Assembly: GCA_900540535.1 (NCBI GenBank)
Contig: UQGM01000012.1
Location: 1 to 57,061 of the forward strand
DNA from: an uncultured Oscillospiraceae bacterium
Lineage (GTDB): Bacteria > Bacillota > Clostridia > Oscillospirales > Acutalibacteraceae
Length of the DNA: 57,061 nt
Direction: 5' to 3'
Made by a program: the position numbers and the translations under genes. Shown piece after piece: positions 15,842 through 25,110 of the stretch. Position 1 is the stretch's first letter. Each line of letters begins with the position of its first letter. Below the pieces are notes generated by a model. The model searched no databases. It saw only the letters and a list, made by a program, of their open reading frames with translations, and was not told the DNA's origin.

Positions 15842-16024
15842 TTTTTCACCTCCTTAATAAATGCCGCACAAATAATTTACGTTTTTAACAGCGATTTATT
15901 TGCGGTAATTAAATGCCGCTTCGGGTGAATTTGGAGAAGCTTAAAAAATTTGTATATTTTGATTATTTAAATTTTTTAAAAGAAGTAGTAGTATATGTCT
16001 TGGATGTTTTAAGGAGAGATTTTT

Positions 16025-16576
16025 ATGTTTGAAAATATTACAAAAGACGCTGAAAAGGCTATAACCGAACTTATTGAAACAGCAAAGCTTAAAAAGGGAG
16101 ACATAGTAGTAATAGGATGTTCTTCCAGTGAAATGGTAGGCGAAAAAATCGGTACTGATTCCAGCCTTGAAGCAGCAGAAGCATGCTTTAACGGTATTTA
16201 TCCTATTTTAAAAAAGTACGGTATTTTTCTTGCTGCCCAGTGCTGTGAGCATCTTAACCGTGCAATTATAACCGAAATGGAAGCTGCTCAGAAGTTAGGT
16301 CTTGAACCCGTGAACGTTGTTCCCATGCCGAAAGCCGGCGGTTCATTTGCAACCACAGCTTACAAAGCTTTTGAAAATCCTGTTGCAGTTGAGGAAATAA
16401 AAGCTGATGCAGGTATAGACATTGGCGGCACTCTTATTGGAATGCATCTTAAAAAAGTTGCAGTTCCCGTAAGGCTCAGTATTAAAAAAATAGGCGAAGC
16501 AAATATAATATGCGCCAGAACAAGACTTAAATTCATAGGCGGAGAACGTGCTTACTATAACGAAGAGCTTATGTAA
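16025..16576 (+). CDS. UPF0340 (YwlG-like, TIGR01440) protein
   Basis: A 183-residue member of the UPF0340 family, recognised from GDIVVIGCSSSEMVGEKIG, AAQCCEHLNRA, VVPMPKAGGSFAT and the end of the protein AGIDIGGTLIGMHLKKVAVPVR. No enzymatic role is established for the family as far as I know. It has a good Shine-Dalgarno (AAGGAGAG) and a strong terminator follows, so it is monocistronic. Confidence 0.9.
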   Translation: MFENITKDAEKAITELIETAKLKKGDIVVIGCSSSEMVGEKIGTDSSLEAAEACFNGIYPILKKYGIFLAAQCCEHLNRAIITEMEAAQKLGLEPVNVVPMPKAGGSFATTAYKAFENPVAVEEIKADAGIDIGGTLIGMHLKKVAVPVRLSIKKIGEANIICARTRLKFIGGERAYYNEELM

Positions 16577-16598
16577 AAACAGAAAAAGAAAAGATATC

Positions 16599-16632
16599 AA
16601 AGGACATCTGCAAACAAGGGCAGATGTCCTTT
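16599..16632. terminator. Terminator after the UPF0340 gene
   Basis: A perfect 13-base stem (AAAGGACATCTGC / GCAGATGTCCTTT) with an eight-base loop and a trailing T-run. It lies between two convergent genes and may serve both. Confidence 0.9.
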
Positions 16633-16665
16633 TTGGTTCCATAATTTTGCAATTAAAATATTAAG

Positions 16666-17616
16666 TTAAAGGTTTAATTGCTTAAATGTATCTTCCAGAA
16701 GCTTACAGGATTTACCGAATTTTTCCATTTCTTCATCGGTAAGATTAAGAGTTAAAATTTTTCTCACTCCGCTGCGGTTGACTATACACGGTACTCCGGC
16801 AAAGACTCCGTTTTGACCGTATTCACCTTTCATCATCGCCGAAACAGTAAGCACGCTGTTTTCATTGCCGAAAATTGCCTTTGTTATTCTGAGCATAGCC
16901 ATACCTATACCATAATAGGTAGCTTTCTTTGCCTTTATTATTTTCTGCGCTGCATCACGTACCTCTATGGCGATTTTTTCAAGCTCTCCTACTGAAAAAT
17001 CGTTTCCGCTTTCTTCGCATATATCAATTATGGGTTTTGTGGCAAGCATTGCCTGTGACCATGGAACAAATTCACTGTCACCGTGTTCACCCATAACATA
17101 GGCGTGGATATTTCTCGGATCTGCATTAAAATAGCTGCCTAAAAGATACCTGAGCCTTGAGGTATCAAGAACTGTTCCCGTACCGATTACACGATGGGAA
17201 TTAAAGCCTGAAAGCTCACAAACAATTTTAGTCATAATATCAACGGGATTTGTGGCCACAAGAAAAATACCGTTAAATCCCGACTGGGTAACCTGACCGA
17301 TTATAGAACGGAAAATGTCGGCATTTCGCTGCAGGAGGTCAAGTCTTGATTCTCCCGGCTTCTGCGCCGCACCTGCACTTAAGACAATTATATCCGCATC
17401 GGTACAGTCGCTGTAATCTCCGCTTTTGATTTTCATATTTGACGGAGCAAAAGCAAGACCGTGGTTTAAATCCATTGCCTCACCCATAGCCTTTTCTGCC
17501 GCTACGTCTATTAAAACAAGCTCATCGCAGGCTCCCTGATTTAAAAGAGCATAGGCAAAGCTCATGCCGACCATACCTGTACCGATAAGAACAACCTTTC
17601 TGTTATCATTTGCCAT
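16666..17616 (-). CDS. ldh: L-lactate dehydrogenase
   Basis: A 316-residue NAD-dependent L-LDH. It has the Rossmann motif GTGMVGMSFA, the substrate loop with AAQKPGESR (Gln for lactate rather than malate specificity), VATNPVDIMT, GTGTVLDTSRLR and the active-site His in GEHGDSE. It converts pyruvate and NADH to lactate at the end of fermentation. AAAGGAG precedes the ATG. It stands alone between terminators. Confidence 0.95.
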   Translation of the reverse strand: MANDNRKVVLIGTGMVGMSFAYALLNQGACDELVLIDVAAEKAMGEAMDLNHGLAFAPSNMKIKSGDYSDCTDADIIVLSAGAAQKPGESRLDLLQRNADIFRSIIGQVTQSGFNGIFLVATNPVDIMTKIVCELSGFNSHRVIGTGTVLDTSRLRYLLGSYFNADPRNIHAYVMGEHGDSEFVPWSQAMLATKPIIDICEESGNDFSVGELEKIAIEVRDAAQKIIKAKKATYYGIGMAMLRITKAIFGNENSVLTVSAMMKGEYGQNGVFAGVPCIVNRSGVRKILTLNLTDEEMEKFGKSCKLLEDTFKQLNL

Positions 17617-17672
17617 TTATATCAAACTCCTTTTTTCTATTTTATCCCGCTCGGCGGTTAAATATGAAAAAA

Positions 17673-17715
17673 AGCCGACTTAAAATCAGCTTTTTACTGC
17701 TGTTTTAAATCGGCT
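17673..17715 (-). terminator. Terminator after pntB
   Basis: AGCCGACTTAAAA pairs with TTTTAAATCGGCT with one mismatch; a further inner stem CAGC/GCTG lies in the loop. It is 17 bases beyond the pntB stop codon. Confidence 0.7.
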
Positions 17716-17731
17716 ATAATTTTTTTAAAAT

Positions 17732-20236
17732 TTAAAATGAAGAGAGAAGGTCTTTAAGTGTTTCACAGGCATCGCCAAGAAGCAGTGTTACACCTGTCTC
17801 CTTAGTATAAAGGGGATTTTCAACTCCGGCATAACCGGGCTTCAAATCGTAATTGCAGATAATAACGTGTTTTGCTTTATCTGCATCAAGAACAGGCATT
17901 CCGTAAATTGGTGTTCCCTCTGCCTCCCTTGCAGCTGGGTTTACAACGTCGTTTGCACCGATAATAACTACTGCATCAGCTTCTGCAAACTCAGGATTGA
18001 TGTCATCCATTTCATAGAGCTTTTCATAGGGAACATCCGCTTCACACAGAAGCACATTCATGTGTCCCGGCATTCTTCCGGCTACCGGATGAATAGCAAA
18101 TTTAACCTCTGCGCCGTTATTTTCAAGCTTATCACTTAACTGCTTTACAAGGTGCTGAGCCTGCGCAAGAGCCATTCCGTAACCGGGGATAATTATAACC
18201 TTTTTAGCTTCCAAAAGTATTTTTGCAGGAGTTTCCTTTTCTGCTTCCTTTTCCTCGGAAATATCATTTTCTCCCGCAGTTTTGCCGATAGCTGAAATCA
18301 GCTTCTGCAATGTGTCGTTGGCATCGCCTAAAAGGAGAGTTACGTCCTTTTCCTTACTGTAAAGTGGATTTTCTACTCCGGCATAACCGGGCTTCAAATC
18401 GTAATTGCATATAATAACGTGTTTAGCTTTATCTGCATCCAGAACAGGCATTCCGTAAATAGGCGTTCCCTCTGCTTCCTTTGCAGCAGGGTTTACAACG
18501 TCATTTGCGCCGACAATAACAACTGCGTCGCTTTCAGGAAACTCAGGGTTAATGTCGTCCATTTCATAAAGCTTTTCATATGGTACATCTGCTTCACAGA
18601 GAAGTACATTCATGTGTCCCGGCATTCTTCCTGCTACCGGATGGATAGCAAATTTGACCTCTGCGCCGTTTGCTTCCAGTTTATCGCTGAGCTGCTTTAC
18701 AAGATGTTGCGCCTGTGCAAGAGCCATTCCGTAACCGGGAATAATTATGACCTTTTTAGCTTCATTGATAACCTTTATGTATTCCTCTTCCTGTTTTTCT
18801 TCTCCATTTTTGTCCTCTGAAAGGCTGTCAGGCTTTGCATCCATATCCTTAAGAAGTTTATCGAGAGTTTCACAGGCATCTCCCAAAAGAAGGGTTACAC
18901 CCTCTTCTTTACTGTAAAGAGGATTTTCAACACCGGCATAACCGGGTTTTAAATCATAGTTGCAGACGATTACATGCTTTGCTTTATCTGCATCCAAAAC
19001 AGGCATTCCGTAAATAGGTGTTCCCTCTGCTTCCTTTGCGGCAGGGTTTACAACATCGTTTGCTCCGATAATTACTACTGCATCGGTTTCGGGGAACTCT
19101 GGATTGATGTCATCCATTTCATAGAGTTTTTCATAGGGCACATCTGCTTCACAAAGGAGCACATTCATATGTCCCGGCATTCTGCCCGCTACCGGGTGAA
19201 TTGCAAATTTAACTTCTGCACCCTTATTTTCAAGCTTATCGCTTAATTGCTTTACAAGGTGCTGTGCCTGTGCAAGTGCCATTCCGTAGCCGGGAATGAT
19301 AATAACTTTCTTAGCCTCGTTTAAAATTTCAGCAGGTGATTTTTCTTTTACTGCTTCTTCAATAACAGGAACAGTATTTTCTTCCGCTTTCTCCTCTTTC
19401 TTTTCCTCTGCCTTTTTAGCTGTGCCTGAAACAGAGGTCTTTCCGAGAAGGATATCCATAAGATGACGGTTCATAGCCTTACACATAATCTGTGTGAGAA
19501 GAAGTCCGGAAGCTCCTACAACTCCGCCGATAGCTATAAGAAGAGGATCTCCAATTGCCATACCTGCAATTGCTCCCGCAACACCGCTGAAAGAGTTAAG
19601 GAGAGAAATTGTTATAGGCATATCTGCGCCGCCCACACGGATTGAAAATGCATATCCGAAAACTGTACTGAAAACTGCGCAGAGAATGCAGCTTACAAGA
19701 ATTGATACTTCAAAAGTAATAAGTACAACTGTAACAGCAGTAATCAAAAGAGAAAGAGTAGTAATAGTGCTGTGTCCTTTGAATACTACGGGACGCTGTG
19801 AAATAACCTTGTGAAGTTTTCCTGCGGCAATAGCGCTACCTACAAAAGTAATAACGCCAATTGCCAAAGCAAGTCCGCCTGTTGCAAGGGCAAATTTGCC
19901 TGTACTCTGGTGACCTACAACGGAAATAAAGGCTACAAGGGCAGACGCTGCTCCGCCGAATCCGTTAAAGAGTGCAACAACTTCCGGCATTTCAATCATC
20001 TTGATTCTCTTTGCCCAGATAATTCCTGATACAAGGCCTGCTGCCATGGCTGCCCATAGCATCCAGTCAGTGAGAATTTCGTTTTTATAAAGGGTTACGC
20101 CGATAGCCGCCGCCATACATACTGCGCTGAGTCGGTTGCCTGTGGGAGCAAGCTTTACCTTACTCATAAGGGCTATACCCACAAGGACACCCACAGTAAG
20201 GACGCCGCAAATGATGTAATAAACTAAATCAGTCAT
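17732..20236 (-). CDS. pntB: NAD(P) transhydrogenase beta subunit with three tandem domain III copies
   Basis: An 834-residue protein; ordinary PntB is about 460. Residues 1-270 are the membrane domain II with its usual helices and the motif GGADMPITISLLNS. Three NADP(H)-binding domain III copies follow at about residues 300-465, 486-650 and 670-834. Each has PGYGMALAQAQ, HPVAGRMPGHMNV, GANDVVNPAA, YAGVENPLY and LLGDA. Acidic Lys/Glu-rich linkers of roughly 20-25 residues join them. The copies are nearly identical as protein but differ at many synonymous positions, so the triplication is old and selected. The enzyme couples hydride transfer between NADH and NADP+ to proton flow. The start codon overlaps the pntAB stop (TAATG). 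Confidence 0.95.
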   Translation of the reverse strand: MTDLVYYIICGVLTVGVLVGIALMSKVKLAPTGNRLSAVCMAAAIGVTLYKNEILTDWMLWAAMAAGLVSGIIWAKRIKMIEMPEVVALFNGFGGAASALVAFISVVGHQSTGKFALATGGLALAIGVITFVGSAIAAGKLHKVISQRPVVFKGHSTITTLSLLITAVTVVLITFEVSILVSCILCAVFSTVFGYAFSIRVGGADMPITISLLNSFSGVAGAIAGMAIGDPLLIAIGGVVGASGLLLTQIMCKAMNRHLMDILLGKTSVSGTAKKAEEKKEEKAEENTVPVIEEAVKEKSPAEILNEAKKVIIIPGYGMALAQAQHLVKQLSDKLENKGAEVKFAIHPVAGRMPGHMNVLLCEADVPYEKLYEMDDINPEFPETDAVVIIGANDVVNPAAKEAEGTPIYGMPVLDADKAKHVIVCNYDLKPGYAGVENPLYSKEEGVTLLLGDACETLDKLLKDMDAKPDSLSEDKNGEEKQEEEYIKVINEAKKVIIIPGYGMALAQAQHLVKQLSDKLEANGAEVKFAIHPVAGRMPGHMNVLLCEADVPYEKLYEMDDINPEFPESDAVVIVGANDVVNPAAKEAEGTPIYGMPVLDADKAKHVIICNYDLKPGYAGVENPLYSKEKDVTLLLGDANDTLQKLISAIGKTAGENDISEEKEAEKETPAKILLEAKKVIIIPGYGMALAQAQHLVKQLSDKLENNGAEVKFAIHPVAGRMPGHMNVLLCEADVPYEKLYEMDDINPEFAEADAVVIIGANDVVNPAAREAEGTPIYGMPVLDADKAKHVIICNYDLKPGYAGVENPLYTKETGVTLLLGDACETLKDLLSSF

Positions 20237-20529
20237 TATTTGTCGTCCTCCTTGTGTTTTTTATTAAACATACACAGCATGCGGCCTGTAACGCCAAAGC
20301 CTCCCGCAACGTTTATCATTGCAAGGAAAATTGCAATAACACCTAAAATTTTATTTCCGGTTCCAACAGCCAACGCCGTTGCAGTAAGTGCACCGAGAAT
20401 CGTAATTCCTGAAAGCGCATTCATTCCCGACATAAGGGGTGTGTGTAGAAGGCTCGGCACATTGTTTATTATTTTATATCCTATTAAAGTTGCAGCTACA
20501 AATATAACCACATAAATTAATTCTTTCAT
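20236..20529 (-). CDS. pntAB: NAD(P) transhydrogenase alpha subunit, membrane part
   Basis: A 97-residue membrane protein with three or four helices, matching the small second part of a split alpha subunit (Rhodospirillum-type PntAB): PSLLHTPLMSGMNALSGI and AMINVAGGFGVTGRML are family signatures. It completes the membrane domain II together with the helices in PntB. GGAGG lies five bases before the ATG, directly after a terminator-like hairpin. Confidence 0.93.
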   Translation of the reverse strand: MKELIYVVIFVAATLIGYKIINNVPSLLHTPLMSGMNALSGITILGALTATALAVGTGNKILGVIAIFLAMINVAGGFGVTGRMLCMFNKKHKEDDK

Positions 20530-20544
20530 GTCTACCTCCGAAAA

Positions 20545-20569
20545 ACGGGGTGCTGTTATGGCACCCCGT
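20545..20569 (-). promoter_or_regulatory. Hairpin with U-run between pntAA and pntAB
   Basis: A perfect nine-base GC-rich stem (ACGGGGTGC / GCACCCCGT) with a seven-base loop, followed on the transcript by five U and then CGGAGG, the pntAB Shine-Dalgarno. It looks like an intrinsic terminator within the operon and may lower the expression of the membrane subunits relative to pntAA. Confidence 0.65.
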
Positions 20570-20599
20570 ATAAAACATCTCAGCTTTTAAAGCTTAAAA

Positions 20600-21757
20600 T
20601 CAAAGACCCATAGCCTCTTTTGCGCCCTTATGTACTATTTCGCCATCAATTGTTACAAGGCTTGACTGTACGATAACGTCGTTCATATCGAGAGCCATTT
20701 CTCCGCCTTTTGCAAGGAATTTCAGGAGATTATAAATATTGTTAGCGAACATCCATGTTGAGCTTGTGGGAAGCATACCGGGAATATTCTTGATACCCTC
20801 GAGAACAACGCCGTGCTTTACATCTCTCTCACCGGGAGTTGTAATAGCGCAGTTACCGCCCTGGTCAATGGAAATATCAACTATAACGGAACCTGCCTTC
20901 ATGGATTTTACCATATCTTCTGTAATAAGAATGGGAGCAAGCTTTCCGGGAATAAGTGCGCTGCAGAAAACGATATCCATATCCTTGATATGCTCTGCAA
21001 TAACTGCACGCTCTTTTTCGAGCCACTCATCAGAAATGCGCTTTGCATATCCGCCCTCACCGACTGCCTCAGATGCGGGAACTCCAAGATCGATAACCTT
21101 TGCGCCAAGGCTCTTTGCCTGCTCAGCAGCATCAGGTCTGATATCAGCTGCATATACAACTGCGCCAAGACGCTTGGCTGTTGCGATAGCCTGAAGTCCG
21201 CCGACGCCTGTTCCCAGTACCATTACATTGGCTGGCTTAATCATACCCACTGCACAGAAAATCTGCGGAACAAACTTTGCAAGATCGTTTGCTGCAAGCA
21301 TGATTCCCTTATATCCTGCGCAGGTGCTCATTGAGGTAAGAGCATCCATATTCTGTGCTCTGGAAATTCTGGGAATACCGTCAAGGGTTATGGAGATAAC
21401 GCCCTTTGCAGCAAGATTTTTTACCATTTCATGGTTGACGGGAGAAGCAGGATGAATGAAAGTGATAAGATACTGTCCCTTCTTCATCATATCAACTTCG
21501 TGAACACCTTTTGCTTCGTTGAAGAGAGGCTCTTTTACCTTAAGTATTACGTCCGCTCTTGCATAAACATCAGCTACATCGTCAACAAGCTCTGCTCCTG
21601 CTGCCTTGTATTCTTCATCGCTGTAAAATGAACCTTTACCGGCTCCTCTCTCAACAAGTACAGTAGCGCCGTCAGCTACCATCTTTTTTACTGTCTCCGG
21701 AATAGCGGAAACACGTCCCTCATCATGCATAATTTCCTTTGGAATACCGATAATCAT
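20600..21757 (-). CDS. pntAA: NAD(P) transhydrogenase alpha subunit, NAD(H)-binding domain I
   Basis: A 385-residue soluble protein of the alanine dehydrogenase/PntA type: IGIPKEIMHDEGRVS at the start, the Rossmann motif GTGVGGLQAIATAKRLGA, the mobile loop region, and DISIDQGGNC. It lacks C-terminal membrane helices, so it is the split domain I that binds NAD(H). The ATG at 21757 has TAGGAGG upstream. It is first of three pnt genes and follows an Lrp-type regulator by 63 bases. Confidence 0.95.
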   Translation of the reverse strand: MIIGIPKEIMHDEGRVSAIPETVKKMVADGATVLVERGAGKGSFYSDEEYKAAGAELVDDVADVYARADVILKVKEPLFNEAKGVHEVDMMKKGQYLITFIHPASPVNHEMVKNLAAKGVISITLDGIPRISRAQNMDALTSMSTCAGYKGIMLAANDLAKFVPQIFCAVGMIKPANVMVLGTGVGGLQAIATAKRLGAVVYAADIRPDAAEQAKSLGAKVIDLGVPASEAVGEGGYAKRISDEWLEKERAVIAEHIKDMDIVFCSALIPGKLAPILITEDMVKSMKAGSVIVDISIDQGGNCAITTPGERDVKHGVVLEGIKNIPGMLPTSSTWMFANNIYNLLKFLAKGGEMALDMNDVIVQSSLVTIDGEIVHKGAKEAMGL

Positions 21758-21820
21758 TGTCTTTTCCTCCTATTATAATAAAATTATATTTTCTTATGAG
21801 CTGCCGCTCTGATTTACATT

Positions 21821-22279
21821 TTATTGAAGTAATGTTTCAACAAGAACCGTACTGTCATTTTTTACCGTTGAAAGTACAATATTTGTCCTCGTAAGAGATA
21901 TACCGGGAACGCTCTTTATATCGTTGAGAATCTTTTCCAAAGAGGTTGTGGAGTCAGCTATTACTTTGAGCAGGAAATCAAAATCTCCGGTTATATAGTG
22001 ACATTCAACAATGTAATTGTTTCGGTTTACAAAATCTATAAATCCTGAATTATATTTCGGATGCTCTATTCCCACAGAAACGGTAGCCATAACATCCTTA
22101 CCGACGCTTTCCTGATCAATTACAACTGTGTAACCCTTGATTATTCCTGAGCTTTCAAGCTTTCTTATACGCTCAATAACTGCTGAAACAGACATACTTA
22201 TCTTTTCACCTATAACGGAAGCGTTTTCACGGGCATTTTTTCTCAGACAATTAAGTATCTTTATATCGATTTTATCCAT
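21821..22279 (-). CDS. Lrp/AsnC-family transcriptional regulator
   Basis: A 152-residue protein with an N-terminal helix-turn-helix (DIKILNCLRKNARENASVIGEKISMS region, residues 4-30) and a C-terminal RAM ligand-binding domain (VECHYITGDFDFLLKV). The order and orientation suggest that it controls the pnt operon or is transcribed with it; PntAA resembles alanine dehydrogenase, a common Lrp target. AGGTG lies upstream of the ATG. Confidence 0.9.
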   Translation of the reverse strand: MDKIDIKILNCLRKNARENASVIGEKISMSVSAVIERIRKLESSGIIKGYTVVIDQESVGKDVMATVSVGIEHPKYNSGFIDFVNRNNYIVECHYITGDFDFLLKVIADSTTSLEKILNDIKSVPGISLTRTNIVLSTVKNDSTVLVETLLQ

Positions 22280-22455
22280 ATTATTTTCAAAACACCTCCT
22301 CTTTTTGTATATTTTAACACTAAATCGAAAAAAGTAAAGTAGTTATAAAGAAGTACATAATTATTTCTTGAAGCAGCTCTTATTTACAAAAATATTTTCG
22401 AAGATACTAATAAATCCCCTGTCCAACCGAAAAAGTTACTGCAAAAAATAAAAAA

Positions 22456-22488
22456 TCAGCGCACGCTTTTATCCGAAGCGTACGCTGA
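22456..22488 (-). terminator. Terminator after the CDF transporter gene
   Basis: TCAGCGCACGCTT pairs with AAGCGTACGCTGA with one mismatch around a seven-base loop, 27 bases beyond the stop of the minus-strand gene, followed by T/A-rich sequence. The rest of 22280-22514 has no gene. Confidence 0.75.
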
Positions 22489-22514
22489 AGCAAAATATTT
22501 ATGGCTATTTTTAA

Positions 22515-23681
22515 TTATGTGTAACTGTATTCAAAGGTTATTACAATGAAATTGCGCTCATCAATCTTTTTAACTTCTGATTCTATAAGATTTTTGAGCT
22601 GTGAATCTTTCATTTTGAATTTGTGCGGCTTTACAAGGTCAAAAACTATATTTGTATGAGTAGGTCCGAAAACAACACGAAAATCGTGAATAGATAATCT
22701 GTCATCAATATTTTTTACAATTTCAGTTATTGACTTTTTAAGCTCAAGGACATTTTCATCATCCGTAACAATGGGATCAAGATGAATAACCGTAAATATT
22801 CCAAACTCTTTATAGATATCTCTCTCAATAAGATCGATTGTATCGTGGCTTTGCATGATATCTGCATCTGCGGGAATTTCAGCATGAGCTGAGGCAAAAA
22901 TACGGTTGGGTCCGTAGTTATGTATCATAATATCATGAACGCCTACAACACCGTCATAGGATAAAATTTTATCCTGAAATTCCTTTACAAGCTCCGGCGA
23001 TGGACTTTCTCCTAAAAGGGGACCTATGGTATCTTTGAGGATTCCTATTCCTGATGCAAAGATGAACATTGCAACAATTATACCCATATAACCGTCCAGC
23101 GGAATATCTGTAAATGCTGCACAGATAAGGGAAATCATGGAAACTGATGTGGCTGCTGTATCACTGAGACTGTCGGCAACAACAGCGGTCATAGCGGGAG
23201 AATTTATACGTTTTCCTACGCTCTTATTAAAAAATGCCATCCAAAGCTTTACGCATATTGAAAGAATCAAAACAGCAATCGCCGGCCAGCTGAACTTGAG
23301 CGGCGCCGGATTCATAATCTTATCAATTGACGACTTTATAAGCTCGTAGCCCATCATCAAAACAAGAAAAGATACTACCAGTGCACATATATATTCGAGT
23401 CTTCCGTGACCGAATGGATGCTCATCATCGGCCGGCTTACTGGCAGCTTTAAAACCAAACACCGTTACCACCGAGGAACCTGCATCGGAAAGGTTATTTG
23501 CTGCATCAGCTGTAATTGAAATACTATTTGTAAATGTTCCGATTAAAAACTTTGAAAGGGCAAGAATCACATTGCAGAATATTCCGACAGAGCCTGCCAG
23601 AATGCCGTAATTTTCTCTTACCTTCACATTTTTTACATTTTCCGCATCTTTCACAAAAAGTTTAATAAGTAACTTTGTCAT
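22515..23681 (-). CDS. Cation diffusion facilitator (CDF) metal exporter
   Basis: A 388-residue CDF protein with six membrane helices. Helix 2 carries ADAANNLSDAGSS, the loop has FGHGRLEY, and helix 5 has ADSLSDTAATS, the metal-site residues; DxxxD rather than HxxxD at the second site is closer to Mn/Fe-type members. The cytoplasmic C-terminal domain (from residue 215) is longer than usual by about 80 residues. It would export a divalent metal in exchange for protons. The mscS gene lies 23 bases upstream in the same direction. Confidence 0.9.
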   Translation of the reverse strand: MTKLLIKLFVKDAENVKNVKVRENYGILAGSVGIFCNVILALSKFLIGTFTNSISITADAANNLSDAGSSVVTVFGFKAASKPADDEHPFGHGRLEYICALVVSFLVLMMGYELIKSSIDKIMNPAPLKFSWPAIAVLILSICVKLWMAFFNKSVGKRINSPAMTAVVADSLSDTAATSVSMISLICAAFTDIPLDGYMGIIVAMFIFASGIGILKDTIGPLLGESPSPELVKEFQDKILSYDGVVGVHDIMIHNYGPNRIFASAHAEIPADADIMQSHDTIDLIERDIYKEFGIFTVIHLDPIVTDDENVLELKKSITEIVKNIDDRLSIHDFRVVFGPTHTNIVFDLVKPHKFKMKDSQLKNLIESEVKKIDERNFIVITFEYSYT

Positions 23682-23704
23682 TCATCAAAGACCTCTTATC
23701 CAGT

Positions 23705-24523
23705 TTATTTTGCTAACTTAACATCAAGATGATTATAGGGAATTGTTATGCCGTTTTCATCGAAGGCCAGCTTTACCTTCTCCTGAACGGAATAATAAAG
23801 ATCCCAGTATTTATCGCTGTCACACCACATCTGCAAAACCAAAGCCACTCCGCTGTCACCGTGTTCCTTTACAGCCACAAAGGGTGCCGGATCCTTATGA
23901 CATATATCATGGGATGCCGCAACTTTAAGCAAAACATCCTTGGCTTTGAAAATGTCATCATCATAGCTGATTGAAAAAACAAGATCAAGCCGTCTCGTTT
24001 CAGCAGCAGTATAATTTATTATGTTATTGCTTGTAATATGAGAGTTAGGGATAATTATCCTTTTATTATCGATTGTTTTAAGTACGGTATCCATTATCCT
24101 GATTTCTACAACCGTTCCTGATACATTCTCAAGCTCTACATAATCGCCGCTCTTAAAAGGCTTATTGAGCAATATCTGGAATCCGCTTGCAAACTGGGCG
24201 ACACTATCCTTTAATCCCACACCGGCAGTAACTCCTGCTGCACCGATAGCGGCAATAAATGAATTAAGGTTTATGCCCAAAGTGGAAAGAGCTGAAATAA
24301 TTACTCCGAATTTTAAAAGTAATGAAATAACTCTAGCAGCAAAGGGATATATAGTAGGATCTACATTTCTGTTTTTAAGTGTCTTAACCACAAGCTTTCC
24401 AACAAGATTTGAAAGCCAAAATCCAACACCTAAAATTATTATCGCCAACAATAAATGGGGAAGAAAATCAATAATTTTTTCTACAAGATTATTTTTTGTC
24501 CATTCCTGCAAATTTTCTAACAT
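23705..24523 (-). CDS. mscS: Small-conductance mechanosensitive channel MscS
   Basis: A 272-residue MscS of minimal type: three membrane helices, with the pore helix rich in Gly and Ala (FIAAIGAAGVTAGVGLKDSVAQ region, residues 88-110), a beta domain (GDYVELENVSGTVVEI) and a C-terminal mixed domain. It opens on membrane tension and protects against hypo-osmotic shock. AAGGAGGAG precedes the ATG. It probably forms an operon with the CDF gene. Confidence 0.93.
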   Translation of the reverse strand: MLENLQEWTKNNLVEKIIDFLPHLLLAIIILGVGFWLSNLVGKLVVKTLKNRNVDPTIYPFAARVISLLLKFGVIISALSTLGINLNSFIAAIGAAGVTAGVGLKDSVAQFASGFQILLNKPFKSGDYVELENVSGTVVEIRIMDTVLKTIDNKRIIIPNSHITSNNIINYTAAETRRLDLVFSISYDDDIFKAKDVLLKVAASHDICHKDPAPFVAVKEHGDSGVALVLQMWCDSDKYWDLYYSVQEKVKLAFDENGITIPYNHLDVKLAK

Positions 24524-24609
24524 AGTTTCTCCTCCTTATTAATGTTCGAATAATTATATCACCAATAAACCGGAAAGAAAAGTTTTTAAGGACAGTTTTT
24601 TCATTTCAT

Positions 24610-24963
24610 TTATGTTTTTATATTTATCGGGATTCTATTTGATGCTAAAATATCCTCTCCGCTGACAAGATTTATTTTAATCGGTTCCGAATACTTTCCT
24701 GATAAAATGTCGGAAAAAAATACCTCAAACAGATATCCGCTTTTACATGGATTACAGCTATATTCCGCTATATTTTCAAAGATTAATTTTATATTTTGGT
24801 CTTTCTCAGACTTTACATTTACCCCTTCAATTTTAATCACAGTGCCGTTTCCCCATGAGTAGAGCTTTACCTCACAATCGATATACCCTCCCCTTTCATT
24901 CTTTAGCTTTGTTTTAAAAAAAGGCTTCTGCTTTATTACGTCTGCAAAACTGTAAATCGCCAT
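24610..24963 (-). CDS. Hypothetical protein
   Basis: A 117-residue protein of predicted beta-rich character, without signal peptide or membrane segment. I use the ATG at 24963, which has AGGGAG seven bases upstream; a longer frame to 25068 has no such site. Two cysteines in CNPC are the only notable motif. I do not recognise the family. Confidence 0.65.
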   Translation of the reverse strand: MAIYSFADVIKQKPFFKTKLKNERGGYIDCEVKLYSWGNGTVIKIEGVNVKSEKDQNIKLIFENIAEYSCNPCKSGYLFEVFFSDILSGKYSEPIKINLVSGEDILASNRIPINIKT

Positions 24964-25055
24964 TACATCACTCCCTTTAATTTCTTTACATTTTATAATA
25001 TGTGAAAAAAGACATTTTGCGACAGTATAAGAAGCCCTCATAATATAAAAACAAA

Positions 25056-25084
25056 AACCGGACAGCAAAATTTACTGTCCGGCT
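25056..25084 (-). terminator. Terminator after the cytidylate-kinase-like gene
   Basis: CCGGACAG and CTGTCCGG form a perfect GC-rich stem, extended by A/T pairs, with a nine-base loop and T-run on the minus strand. Confidence 0.85.
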
Positions 25085-25110
25085 TTAAATTTACTTTATT
25101 CTGTTTTCTT

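Noticed and set aside
17732..20236. Triplicated domain III as an assembly artefact
   Set aside because: The three copies differ at many synonymous sites and have different linkers, so they are distinct DNA and not a repeated read.
20739..21334. Plus-strand frames over pntAA
   Set aside because: They are antisense to a well-conserved enzyme and lack ribosome binding sites and family features.
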